Shown: piece after piece, positions 1-9,224 of the stretch | How positions within the stretch are numbered: the stretch's first letter is position 1 | Layout of the letters: each line of letters begins with the position of its first letter | Origin: an uncultured Verrucomicrobiae bacterium | GTDB taxonomy: Bacteria; Verrucomicrobiota; Verrucomicrobiia; Limisphaerales; AAA164-E04 | Direction of reading: 5' to 3' | Assembly: GCA_951813855.1 (NCBI GenBank) | Contig: OX638380.1 | Span: 3,178,876 to 3,242,875, forward strand | Length of the DNA stretch: 64,000 nucleotides | The notes under the pieces: model-generated | The model's database searches: none | What the model was told of the DNA's origin: nothing | The model's input: only the letters and a program-made list of their open reading frames with translations | Program-made: the position numbers and the translations under genes

Positions 1-878
1 ATTCTAAGTAACTCCTCGTAAAAATCGGTATCAGATAACGCACCTTCATTGATTTTTTTCAACAGAGTCACATTGTCTCGATGCCTTAAGAGCCCAGTGC
101 CGAGCTGTCTTAATGCTTCAGTGACTCCGTCGCGGAGATTATCACGGATTCGTTCTCCTGTTTCATGAGCCTTATCGCGCCATTTTTCGATGACGCAACT
201 TGACGGCTTACCGTTTTTAGGCCTCAGTCGGCTAGCATGGATCGCGAGCCAAAGTGCGGTAAAGTCGGGGAAGAGTTCTTCTCTGAAAATCTTATCGAAA
301 TCGATTTCCAGATAGGAAGGCCGGGTAAGGCTTACGTTGTCCCGGAGAATGCGAAATTTCGACCCGTTGGAAATAACGCCCCAGAGAGCCTTGTCGGTAG
401 TGTTGAGATATTCTTGAACCAGATTGTGCGGAGCCTGCTGTTTTCTCTCCCCTCCGAATTCTGGGACCGGGTGATCGAGTTCGAAATGAGGACTTACTAG
501 CAGGAAGGGGACAACACCCTTGCATGCTTGGTGTGAGAGGGGAAAAACGCGTTCGTCGAGTTCGATGTGATTGGATTGAGTCAAATCGTGATATCCCAGT
601 ACTGACTTAAGCAGGGGGACGAGCCACGCATCGATTATGGCTGAAGATGCGTTGGGATCCGATCGGTGACGGTGACGTTCGTAAACTTGGTAACGATCCT
701 GGGCGATTCGCCAGTAACGGGATAACTCCTCCTGGATGGTTAGCGAAGGAGAGAGATCGTAATCCTCGCCTTTCTGGTGGGGAGCTTTCAGGTTGACGAC
801 ATCATGCAGGAAATCGGGCGGAAGCAGGCCACCTTCGATCCGAAGCGCGGAATAATCGTGGATTCCCTTTTGTATCAT
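1..878 (-). CDS. Eco57I-like DNA methyltransferase, N-terminal part (runs off left edge)
   Basis: An open frame of 292 codons reads from an ATG at 878 to the window edge with no stop. The ATG overlaps the stop of the SNF2 helicase gene as ATGA (875-878), so the two are translationally coupled. The protein starts MIQKGIHDYSALRIEGG and around residues 175-195 has ALWGVISNGSKFRILRDN followed by LTRPSYLEIDFDKIF. This phrase is typical of the N-terminal region of large Eco57I/type IIG-like adenine methyltransferases, including the methylase of DISARM-type clusters. The catalytic motifs (SAM-binding FxGxG, NPPY) would lie beyond the edge and are not seen, so activity is inferred from family and context. 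It would modify host DNA so that the two upstream helicases spare it. An inactive or non-methylase large accessory protein cannot be excluded from this fragment. Confidence 0.72.
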   Translation of the reverse strand, partial: MIQKGIHDYSALRIEGGLLPPDFLHDVVNLKAPHQKGEDYDLSPSLTIQEELSRYWRIAQDRYQVYERHRHRSDPNASSAIIDAWLVPLLKSVLGYHDLTQSNHIELDERVFPLSHQACKGVVPFLLVSPHFELDHPVPEFGGERKQQAPHNLVQEYLNTTDKALWGVISNGSKFRILRDNVSLTRPSYLEIDFDKIFREELFPDFTALWLAIHASRLRPKNGKPSSCVIEKWRDKAHETGERIRDNLRDGVTEALRQLGTGLLRHRDNVTLLKKINEGALSDTDFYEELLR

Positions 879-3718
879 TGGGGCGAAATACGGGCCTGAG
901 GCATGAAAACGAAAATACCCATAATGTCTACGGGAAGAACCGGATCGACCTTGTACCGTTGACCTTTCATATTGCCGGCCTCTCGGATTCTGCGATGATC
1001 GGCTAGTAGCGTTTGGGCTCGATTCTCTGCAATGCCATTGAAGGTGGATTCCAGCGAGGGTAATCTATTCAATTCCTGTTTGATAAGATGCGTTTTCTGA
1101 CTTTCTTCCATGTTGCGGCTCGGTTTCATGGTAAGCAGACTCAGGGCGTCGGCTTCTGACAGCGGTTTCACTTCGGTAGTGCCTCGAAGGGCAGTTCCAA
1201 GACATTCCTCTGCCATGATGGAACGGAATCCGTTTTCTTCTCCTTGTTGAACGATCTGGATTTGATGACGGATCCGTAGCAGGAACAGCACGGTTCGGAT
1301 ATTCACTCCGTCGGTGAAAAAAGCGCTGGAACGGGATACTCCAGCCTCCTTCGATTCCAAGGCGAGTTCGGTCAAGTGATCGGCAAGATATGAAACCAAT
1401 GGATGGGCGCGGTGGATGTGTATCGTACCATGCGGAGCGGGTTGCCGGAAGGATATGCGGAGTGATTCGTCGAAACCGATGCTACTCAATCTATCCTGCA
1501 ATGGTTTGGGGAGATGGAGCAAAGGAAGTCGGCTGTAACCGTTTTTCCAACCCAGCGGAGCGCCCAAATATTCGGAAGCGAGTTCTACGAAGCGGGCTAC
1601 GTCTTCCTCGCCGCCGCATACGGAAACGGCTTTGCGCCACTCGGGCATCACCTCTCCAGGAGAGAGCTTACGTTGAGCAAATACGGTTCGGGTCGTCTGT
1701 TCTTTGGCTTTTTCCCAAGCGAGGTCCACTTCCAACTCAAGTTCTTTGGAAGGTAGGGTAGAACTGTCGTGAGAGAGTACTTCTCGCATGATTGTCTCGA
1801 CCACTTTGTTGTTGTCCGTCGGAACCGGGACGGCAATCCCGAGTTCCTTGCGGATTCTTTCGGCTTTTCTGAGGATGACGCGTATTACAGCTTCGTCTAC
1901 CGGATTATCCTTTCCGTAAAGCATGACCGTGCGCACGGTAGGAGAAGATTGGCCGAAACGGTCGGCACGACCTTCTCTCTGTTCGTGTCGCGTTGGGTTC
2001 CAAGTGAGGTCGTAGTGGATGACGGCGTTGAAGTGGTTTTGCAGATTGATTCCCTCGGAGAGGCAGTCGGTGGCTACGAGTACCGGGGTGATATCCTTCG
2101 CGAGATTGTGGAAGTCGCTAACCTTTTCTTCTCGTTGGGCGGGAACGAGTTCCCCGGTGATCACCTCGACACAGGTGGTTTTGGTGGGCAGAGCGTCGAC
2201 CAACTGTTTGCGGAGGTAATGGGCCGTTGCGAGATAGCGACAGAACACGATCGGACGGAAACCGTCTGAAATCAGGGATTTCACTTGGGCGATGCAGACC
2301 TTGAGTTTGGGATCCTTTTGAGGACCTCGCAGTGCATCGGCTTTATCGATGAGGCTGCACAATTCTTGGGTATCTATTTGGGATTCTACCGTGCCGGCAG
2401 GAACGCTTTCTTTCAGGGCAAGAGTGTCGTCGTCGGTTTCGTCCAAGACGTTCACGGACGCGCTTTGGTCCAAGTCTCGGATCTGTTCTTTCTCGTCGTT
2501 GCCTTCGGTTGCCGATAGTCGAGTTTGCAGGGCTTGAACCGCCGCCGCCGGGCTTGAAGAGAGGCATCGCAATAGAGCCAGTGCCGCCCACCATGACATG
2601 CGCTGTTCCAGGCGAGATCCTTTCTCGGCCCGCCGAACCAAAGTCCGGGCGTAGGAGTGCACTTCCTCGAAGAGAACCCCCCAATTTCCCGTGAGGGAGT
2701 AAGTGGCTTCTCTGCTTTCGCGCTTGGGAAACTGGCCATCGTCATTCCACTCACTGATGTCGCCTCGTCGTCTCTGGATAAAATGAGACCTGAGTTCCTC
2801 CCGTAGCTCTCTGCGTTTGTTCCCCTCGGGCAGGTCCTTCAGTTCCTGAAAACGGACATTGATCAGCGAGAGAAGATTGTGGAATGCTGTGTCGTCCCCG
2901 GAATGAGGTGTGGCCGTCAGAAACACCATGTTTCTTTGGGGATCGCCTTCGGCCAGACCTTGGAGCAGTTTGTATCGCTGGTGCCGGGTGTTGGTGTTGG
3001 TGTTCGCCCGTACGCAGGTATGGGCTTCGTCGACAATGACGAATTCGGGACAGGCGCGCAGGAAATCAGCACGTCTGCGATCCGACTTGATGAAATCAAG
3101 AGAGACCACGGTAAAGGGGTGGGCTTCGAAAATGGATTCGTTGGGGCGCAAGCCTTTTTCCAATCTTCTGGCAGTTCCGGTGCGAACGACCTCCGAGTCG
3201 ATGCTGAACTTGTTCGACAGTTCCCATTGCCATTGGTCGCAGAGGTGCGGTGGGCAAATTACCGTAAGGCGCTCGATCTCGCCTCGGTCGATCAGTTCTC
3301 GGGCTATGATGCCTGCTTCGATGGTCTTACCGATACCCACGTCATCGGCGATGAGCAGGCGAACGGTATCGAGTCGGAGAGCGACGAGCAGAGGCACCAG
3401 TTGGTAGGCTCGAGGTTCGAAATTAAGATTGCCGAAACTACGAAAGGGGCCTGCACCGGCACGGAGTTTCAGACGCAGAGCGTCTCGTAGCAGGATTGCC
3501 GATTCCTGAGTGCCTGGCCGGTTCGGATCGGGTGGATCGAAGGTGGCGGGATGGGGAGGCTCGGGTTCTAAGGAAAGACAGAGGAGGGTGGCATCGTTAT
3601 CGGATCCACCCAGGGGCCGTAGACGAAGAAGGTCCGGACGGTTTTCGGGGAGAACGATCCATTCTCGCCCGCGTGCCTTGACCAGAGATCCCGGCTTGAA
3701 TGATTCTGTTTCAACCAT
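875..3718 (-). CDS. SNF2-type helicase of a DISARM-like defence cluster (DrmD-like)
   Basis: A 947-residue superfamily 2 ATPase. After an N-terminal strand-rich stretch (SLVKARGREWIVLP, residues 11-24) comes the helicase core: Walker A as DDVGIGKT near residues 125-132, DEAH as IVDEAHTC near 230, and LTATPHSGD as motif III. The second RecA domain has VFCRY, ATDCLSEGINLQ and the arginine-finger motif HEQREGRADRFGQ. The layout matches DrmD-like SNF2 proteins, which act on DNA with a methylase and a DUF1998 helicase. It lies between a helicase-nuclease gene (133 bp upstream) and a methylase gene overlapping by ATGA, so all three are probably one operon. The start at 3718 (MVETESFKPG) has only a weak GAAGAG upstream. 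Assignment to DISARM is inference from domain content; a stand-alone chromatin-type translocase is less likely given the neighbours. Confidence 0.85.
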   Translation of the reverse strand: MVETESFKPGSLVKARGREWIVLPENRPDLLRLRPLGGSDNDATLLCLSLEPEPPHPATFDPPDPNRPGTQESAILLRDALRLKLRAGAGPFRSFGNLNFEPRAYQLVPLLVALRLDTVRLLIADDVGIGKTIEAGIIARELIDRGEIERLTVICPPHLCDQWQWELSNKFSIDSEVVRTGTARRLEKGLRPNESIFEAHPFTVVSLDFIKSDRRRADFLRACPEFVIVDEAHTCVRANTNTNTRHQRYKLLQGLAEGDPQRNMVFLTATPHSGDDTAFHNLLSLINVRFQELKDLPEGNKRRELREELRSHFIQRRRGDISEWNDDGQFPKRESREATYSLTGNWGVLFEEVHSYARTLVRRAEKGSRLEQRMSWWAALALLRCLSSSPAAAVQALQTRLSATEGNDEKEQIRDLDQSASVNVLDETDDDTLALKESVPAGTVESQIDTQELCSLIDKADALRGPQKDPKLKVCIAQVKSLISDGFRPIVFCRYLATAHYLRKQLVDALPTKTTCVEVITGELVPAQREEKVSDFHNLAKDITPVLVATDCLSEGINLQNHFNAVIHYDLTWNPTRHEQREGRADRFGQSSPTVRTVMLYGKDNPVDEAVIRVILRKAERIRKELGIAVPVPTDNNKVVETIMREVLSHDSSTLPSKELELEVDLAWEKAKEQTTRTVFAQRKLSPGEVMPEWRKAVSVCGGEEDVARFVELASEYLGAPLGWKNGYSRLPLLHLPKPLQDRLSSIGFDESLRISFRQPAPHGTIHIHRAHPLVSYLADHLTELALESKEAGVSRSSAFFTDGVNIRTVLFLLRIRHQIQIVQQGEENGFRSIMAEECLGTALRGTTEVKPLSEADALSLLTMKPSRNMEESQKTHLIKQELNRLPSLESTFNGIAENRAQTLLADHRRIREAGNMKGQRYKVDPVLPVDIMGIFVFMPQARISPQ

Positions 3719-3851
3719 TTGCCGAATATCTCTTCAGTTAAAACTTTCGGGCAAAACGCAACATGCTCCGATAATAAGTCAGGGAACTGGTCGGGACGAT
3801 AGCAACCGAAATCCGTCGTTTTCAAGATGAATTCTGATTTCTGATCGAGTC

Positions 3852-6800
3852 CTACGTTTTGCTCGGAGAGCCGAAAACCCAGGGATACTCGCTTAAGATC
3901 TCCGGCCAGCGATCTCGATCGGTGGAGAAACGCACCACGGTGTAGCCGAGATCCTCGAGTTGACGGGTTTGGTTTGCGTCCCGCATTCCTTGGGTGGGTG
4001 ACTGATGGTGCGGGCCGTCGATGTAGACGAGGGCTTGGCAACCGTCGTAGACGAAATCGGGACGAGTCAGGTTCTCTATGGGAAACTGCCCCTTATCAGG
4101 AAGCCGGTATTGATTATCCTTCAGGTATTGAATCCATTCCTGTTCCAGCGAGGACTCGGACTCCTCCTGCAGTTTCTCACCGGAAATGTCGGAGAAGGTC
4201 GGATGGCAGTGAACCATCTGGCAGAGGAATTCCAGCATTTCCCGATTTTTTCGATTGATAGAAGGGTGATCGTGCTGGTTGTAGAAACTGAGCAGGCAGC
4301 GGTAACAACCCGCTTCGCATTCGCCTTCCCGGTTTTCGAGATCTTTCGAATCGACATGACCGTTCCATCGTCCGGACTGGGAATCGAAGTGACAGATCTC
4401 GAGTGCTCGGCGGGCAATCCTCTTGACGGTTTCGGGATCGTTGACGAGTCGGGTGAGCACGCCCGCGCCTCCTTCGGAAGCCTCGTAGAAAAGAATCGAC
4501 GTCCGTTTTTCTTCGTCGGGCAGTGGTTCGACGGCCAACTCGGCTTCCTCCAGTTGGAATTCCTTTTCGATGCCTCCTTTCAGGGCGAATTGCAGGGTGA
4601 TGCGGGCTTCCGGAGATAGTTCGAGTTTCGGTTCGAAAATCAGGACATTCCGGGTGTCTTCGACGAATGGAGTGATCGTTTGTTTCGGAGCGTCTTTGCT
4701 GATGCTGTCTGATGCGGCGGCGGCGGAAGCGTCGGTGTTTTTCGCCCATTCTCCGGTATCGGGATTGACCGCGAATCCGTAGATGGATTTTTCCTTTCGC
4801 CGCATCCATCCCAGATTAATGCGCCAGAGCGTGGCGGCAGGTGCGTAACAAATCTCTGCGATCGGTTTTTTCTCGTGTCTCAATTCGATTCGTCGCCGGC
4901 GTAGTTCCCCGCTGTTATCAGCGAAACGCAGGGTAGTCGCCATCTCGAACCCTTGGCGCTGCCGTTCTTCCATATCGGAATTGATGCGGGTGACCCTTCG
5001 GGTGGACACCTGTTCGATTCGGTAAAGGCTGGTGAGCCGCCGTCCCTCCAGGGGTTTGTCGCAGTGGACGCAGCGTTCGAAATCCTTTTCTTTTTCGAAA
5101 TGACCGTATCCGCAGTGTGTGCAGATGCGGGCGGTCTGTACCGGAATGGTGGTCAAATCGCTTTCCGAATCCGCGTCACGGGCGGTGAGAATCGTGCGCT
5201 GCACCCGGTAAGTGCTGCCCTCGTGGTAGATGATGGATTGCGGCCCGAATTCGTAGAGTCCCAGAAATCTCGGACGGGAAAGGAAAGATTGCCTCGCGCT
5301 CGGGATCTTGCGTCCCGGGATGAAGGCGAGCAGCGGCAGCCGGGGAAAATTGTAGCCGGGAAGAAATCCTTCGGTGGCGAGGTATCGGTAGGTATGGAAG
5401 TCGGAGTGAAAAGCGGTCTGTTCTGACCTGAGCAGTTTCATCTGCTGGTTGGCTTCGTCATGCCGTCTTTTCGCCGCGTCGATTATCTTTTGGTTGGACC
5501 CTAACTTATTGAGAATGGCATGGGCCCTGTCCATTTGTTTTATCGTCGCTCGGAATAGCGAACGCCAGCGATCGAACGCCTTTCCCAGGCGAAGGCCTGC
5601 TCCGTCAATGACGCTGTCGGGCCAAGCATCTCGGTACCAGTAGGCGTTTCCCTCGGTGAGATGTTTTTTCAGATTTTCCATCAACCATTGGGATCTTTCT
5701 TTGGCTCGCTGATTGACCTTTACCGAGGTGATTTGCTGATTGATTTCTTCCCGAAGCGGGAGTTTGTCGAGGTCTTCGGTATCGAGATTATCTTGGACCG
5801 AACTACCCAGATTCGCTTCCGTTTCGGTGAGCCAGACGGCGTGGAGATGGCTGCGGACGAGATCCTCGTTTGCCAGATCGATCGACGGTGGTGAGACTTC
5901 GCCGGCTACCATGCGTTGGGGATCGGTGAAGAAATGCTGATCGTGAGGGGATTTGGCCGAACAGTAGGTCACGACGAGGGCCGGATCGCCGCTGCGACCC
6001 GCTCTTCCGCTTCTCTGGATGTAGTTGGCCGGGGTCGGCGGGACGTTTCGCATGAAGACGGTATTGAGAGAGGAGATGTCGACCCCGAGTTCCATGGTGG
6101 GAGAACAGAACAGGAGAGGCAGTCCTTTTTGGTCTTTGGCATTTTCCAATCCTTGGCGAAAACGTTGCTCTCGTTCGATGCGGATTTCGGTTTCCACTTG
6201 CGCGGTATGCTCCCTCGCTTCGAGTCGGTGCAGTTCGCAATCGTTCTGCCGAAGCATCTCGGCGACCGAGCGGTACAACTGGTAGAAATACGGGTTGGAT
6301 TCACTTTGTTCCGACTCATCGCCGGGATGCCATTCCAGGACCGAAGCCACGATCCGATAGCCCTTGAGTCCGTCTGCCAGTTCTCTGGATTCTACGATTC
6401 CGTAGATTTCCAGGACCTTGAGCAGAAAGTCCATAATGCCATTGAACACCTTCTGGTCATTGCTCCGGTAGTTCAGTTCGCTTCGTAGCCACCGGCCGAA
6501 TCGGGAACGATCCGAGATGAAGTGTAGGTTGGAATCCCTGCGCCGCATGGTCCGCGCTGCCTTTTGGGGCCGAGGGATCATGTAGTAGCACGAAACCAGA
6601 TTCCTCACGTTCTCGTCTTCGGTAAATCCCCAGGGTTCCTTCAATTCGGTGGCACTCAAGTTTCGGATGCGTTCTTGAGATTCCGGTTCCAGATAGAAGG
6701 TCTTGATACAGAGTTCCTGCCGCATTCGGTCCAAGAGATCTGTGGCGATCTTTTGACGAACTTCGGACGAGAGGTCGGCGACGATTTTTCGACTTTCCTT

Positions 6801-9161
6801 GGGAATGTCGGCGTGCCGTTTGCCGTCCGGTTGCCATTCCCCTTCGTCCTGACAGCAATCCTCGATTCCCTTGTATTGAAAACTCAGCAGCTTGAGTTGC
6901 TCCAGGTTCGGACTGGTGATTCGCCAGCCTCGTTTGAGATCCTGATACAGTCGATACCCCATGACGTCACGAAATGCCCGTTGGGTGTTCGTGACTTTGA
7001 ATCCCTTGGCCTCGGGATTTGAGGCATATTCCTGATAATCCAATTTCAATCCGTCGAAGACGCCCTGAGTGAGATTTTCGTCCATGAGACTGCCTTGGGA
7101 TCGGATGGCCTCGATGAGGGCGCTTCGGATCAGGAGCACATGGAGGAAATCGTTGAAGTGTCCTGCCTGAAGACTCGCGTCTTGCCGGTTGTCGATGAAT
7201 CCCAAGATTTTCTTCGTCTTATCCTCGAGGGTCGTGGAATTGAGCAGTTGCAGGCCCGAGAGCATGAGAGAAGTAGTGGCCGAAGTTCGTCCTTCGCTCG
7301 TTAATCCCGAAAGCTTGCTTATTTCGTTTCGAGTGCCCCGGAACACCGCCGTGCATTTCGGATTGAGACAGAACCGGAACGAACCTGGGATAAACAACAT
7401 TCGTAGGCCTTGGTCGGCTACGTTGCCGTCCGTGTCGACCAGCCGCTCGACGGGAATATAGGGACGGTAGGTCTGGCGGACCAGGAGCTTGCCTCCCTTG
7501 GTTTCCAGCCAGTCCGAAGGATAGTTTTCTTCCAGTTTTTCGGGATCGAACGACGAGTCGTTATCGGGCATGAGATAACCCGACTTTTGATCCTCGGTAT
7601 CGCTGGCTCGGTAAGTGAGTTCTCTGGCTTGGAATGCGGTAGGCCGTTTGGCCGTTCCTTCGGCTAAGACGGGGAAGTACTCTTGCCCGCACGCCCGGCA
7701 GAAGCAAACGGGAAATAATCTCTTGCGATCCTTGGGATCGAATTGCTGCCCGTTCAAGGTAAGGTATCGGTCGTTTTGTTTTTCGAGGGTGGAGTAGACG
7801 TTGCCTGCGCCGCTGATGAACTGGTGCAGACGAAAGGCGAAGAAATTGCGGCCGTCCTGGTTCTTGATCCGGTGGGCCTTGAGCAGGAAGTCTTGAAGGC
7901 GTTCCCGGCAATGGTCGATTTCTTTCAGATCGCATTCGTCCGCCAGTTGTTTGGCGGCGTTTTCTAGAGAGCGGGGCTGGATCCGGACGAGCGTCCCATC
8001 TTCTTCCCGGCTAAGCCCGAGGTTGCGCTCTACCCAGTGGGCGAGAGGATTGTTCGCCAGTTCTTCGCAGGTCGTGACGTTTTCGTCGATGCCCGTTTCC
8101 AGCGCCTGGCGTAGGGTGTGGGGAAAGTCCTTTGAATCGAGGTTATCCGGCTGATTCGTCGTTGGCTTCAGGGTTTCCCGAATGATGTTGTCGGGAGAGA
8201 TCTCTTGGCCGAATAGATCGCCGGCGACCTTGGCCACTTGCTCGTCGCGTTGCTCACGCGTCCCTTCGGAGGTCATGGTGGCGGACGTGCCGATGCAGAT
8301 CAGTTTTTTATTGAACCGCTCCTGAATCCGGCGGACGAGCATGGCGACGTCCGCGCCTTGACGGCCCCGGTAGGTGTGGAGCTCGTCCAAGACCAGGAAC
8401 TCGAGATTCCCGGCATGTTGGCGGATCGCTCTGTCGGTCTCCTGAAACCGGGTCATGATCAGTTCGAGCATGACGTAGTTGGTCAGGAGAATGTGCGGCG
8501 GATTTTGGGAAATTGAATCTCGTTCGTTCTGCTTTTCTTGACCGGTATAAGCGGCGAAGGTGACCGGACTCTTGCCCTCATCGAACCCCCAATTCAGATA
8601 CTTCGTCAGTTCCTGCTTCTGGCTATTGCAGAGGGCGTTCATGGGATAGACCACGATGGCCTTGATTCCTGGGCAGGGCTTGCCTTCGCGTTGTCGGCGC
8701 AGCACGTGGTTGACGATGGGAATGAAGTAACCGAGCGATTTGCCCGAACCGGTGCCCGTCGTCAGGACATAGCTTTCGTTTCGTTGGGCCACCTTGATGG
8801 CGTCGGTCTGGTGCCGGTAGAGTTGCAGGATTTTGCTCTCGCCGCCTCGTTCGTGCTTGAGCCGGAAAATTTCCCGGCATTCTTTTTCCAGCACCCCTCG
8901 GGAGACGAGTTCGTCGATGGATTTTCCCTTTTTGAAATCCGGGTTGATCTGCATCAACGGGGAAGGGTGGAATTCTTCGTTCTTGTAGGCTTGATTGACT
9001 TTCTCGTAGATGTCGGGTGCCTTGATCTCGGCGAAACTGCGGGAAAAATCCTGGTATGCCGTGATGAGCTTTTCGCGGAAATCGAAGATGTTCATCGTCT
9101 TAGTCGGCGAATCGTGGGTGCGGTCTGGCGGGGATGATATCGAGTTTTCTTCGGTATTCAC
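3852..9161 (-). CDS. Giant DEAD/DEAH helicase with DUF1998 zinc module and C-terminal PD-(D/E)XK nuclease
   Basis: A 1769-residue protein. Helicase motifs: a Q-like motif LYRHQTDAI, Walker A TGTGSGKS (residues 135-142), DELH in LVLDELHTYRG, GTSATMT, LGVDISSLN, and QRSGRAGRSGDP as motif VI. There are two zinc-binding regions: CTHCGYGH...CVHC, and the MZB/DUF1998 signature CEAGCYRCLLSFYNQHDH. The last ~95 residues form a separate DUF559/Vsr-like nuclease fold with RPDFVYDG...LVYIDGPHHQ and then LEDLGYTVVRF, giving the D...xxD core expected of PD-(D/E)XK enzymes. DrmA (helicase) and DrmB (DUF1998) are separate proteins in classical DISARM; here both activities and a nuclease seem to be in one chain. 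The GTG at 9161 has AGAGGGA upstream; an ATG at 9095 (MNIFDFREKL) is a reasonable alternative start. It lies 63 bp downstream of the sulfatase stop, so it needs its own promoter or is read through. Confidence 0.85.
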   Translation of the reverse strand: MNTEENSISSPPDRTHDSPTKTMNIFDFREKLITAYQDFSRSFAEIKAPDIYEKVNQAYKNEEFHPSPLMQINPDFKKGKSIDELVSRGVLEKECREIFRLKHERGGESKILQLYRHQTDAIKVAQRNESYVLTTGTGSGKSLGYFIPIVNHVLRRQREGKPCPGIKAIVVYPMNALCNSQKQELTKYLNWGFDEGKSPVTFAAYTGQEKQNERDSISQNPPHILLTNYVMLELIMTRFQETDRAIRQHAGNLEFLVLDELHTYRGRQGADVAMLVRRIQERFNKKLICIGTSATMTSEGTREQRDEQVAKVAGDLFGQEISPDNIIRETLKPTTNQPDNLDSKDFPHTLRQALETGIDENVTTCEELANNPLAHWVERNLGLSREEDGTLVRIQPRSLENAAKQLADECDLKEIDHCRERLQDFLLKAHRIKNQDGRNFFAFRLHQFISGAGNVYSTLEKQNDRYLTLNGQQFDPKDRKRLFPVCFCRACGQEYFPVLAEGTAKRPTAFQARELTYRASDTEDQKSGYLMPDNDSSFDPEKLEENYPSDWLETKGGKLLVRQTYRPYIPVERLVDTDGNVADQGLRMLFIPGSFRFCLNPKCTAVFRGTRNEISKLSGLTSEGRTSATTSLMLSGLQLLNSTTLEDKTKKILGFIDNRQDASLQAGHFNDFLHVLLIRSALIEAIRSQGSLMDENLTQGVFDGLKLDYQEYASNPEAKGFKVTNTQRAFRDVMGYRLYQDLKRGWRITSPNLEQLKLLSFQYKGIEDCCQDEGEWQPDGKRHADIPKESRKIVADLSSEVRQKIATDLLDRMRQELCIKTFYLEPESQERIRNLSATELKEPWGFTEDENVRNLVSCYYMIPRPQKAARTMRRRDSNLHFISDRSRFGRWLRSELNYRSNDQKVFNGIMDFLLKVLEIYGIVESRELADGLKGYRIVASVLEWHPGDESEQSESNPYFYQLYRSVAEMLRQNDCELHRLEAREHTAQVETEIRIEREQRFRQGLENAKDQKGLPLLFCSPTMELGVDISSLNTVFMRNVPPTPANYIQRSGRAGRSGDPALVVTYCSAKSPHDQHFFTDPQRMVAGEVSPPSIDLANEDLVRSHLHAVWLTETEANLGSSVQDNLDTEDLDKLPLREEINQQITSVKVNQRAKERSQWLMENLKKHLTEGNAYWYRDAWPDSVIDGAGLRLGKAFDRWRSLFRATIKQMDRAHAILNKLGSNQKIIDAAKRRHDEANQQMKLLRSEQTAFHSDFHTYRYLATEGFLPGYNFPRLPLLAFIPGRKIPSARQSFLSRPRFLGLYEFGPQSIIYHEGSTYRVQRTILTARDADSESDLTTIPVQTARICTHCGYGHFEKEKDFERCVHCDKPLEGRRLTSLYRIEQVSTRRVTRINSDMEERQRQGFEMATTLRFADNSGELRRRRIELRHEKKPIAEICYAPAATLWRINLGWMRRKEKSIYGFAVNPDTGEWAKNTDASAAAASDSISKDAPKQTITPFVEDTRNVLIFEPKLELSPEARITLQFALKGGIEKEFQLEEAELAVEPLPDEEKRTSILFYEASEGGAGVLTRLVNDPETVKRIARRALEICHFDSQSGRWNGHVDSKDLENREGECEAGCYRCLLSFYNQHDHPSINRKNREMLEFLCQMVHCHPTFSDISGEKLQEESESSLEQEWIQYLKDNQYRLPDKGQFPIENLTRPDFVYDGCQALVYIDGPHHQSPTQGMRDANQTRQLEDLGYTVVRFSTDRDRWPEILSEYPWVFGSPSKT

Positions 9162-9224
9162 TTCGAACTGTTCCCTCTGCTTTTCCAGTTGCCGGCCCTG
9201 ATCGTTGGACGCTGGTACCGACCG

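Noticed and set aside
1..9161. drmC (PLD nuclease) as in classical DISARM
   Set aside because: No HxK...D pattern or separate PLD-size frame was found in the visible part; it could lie left of the window.
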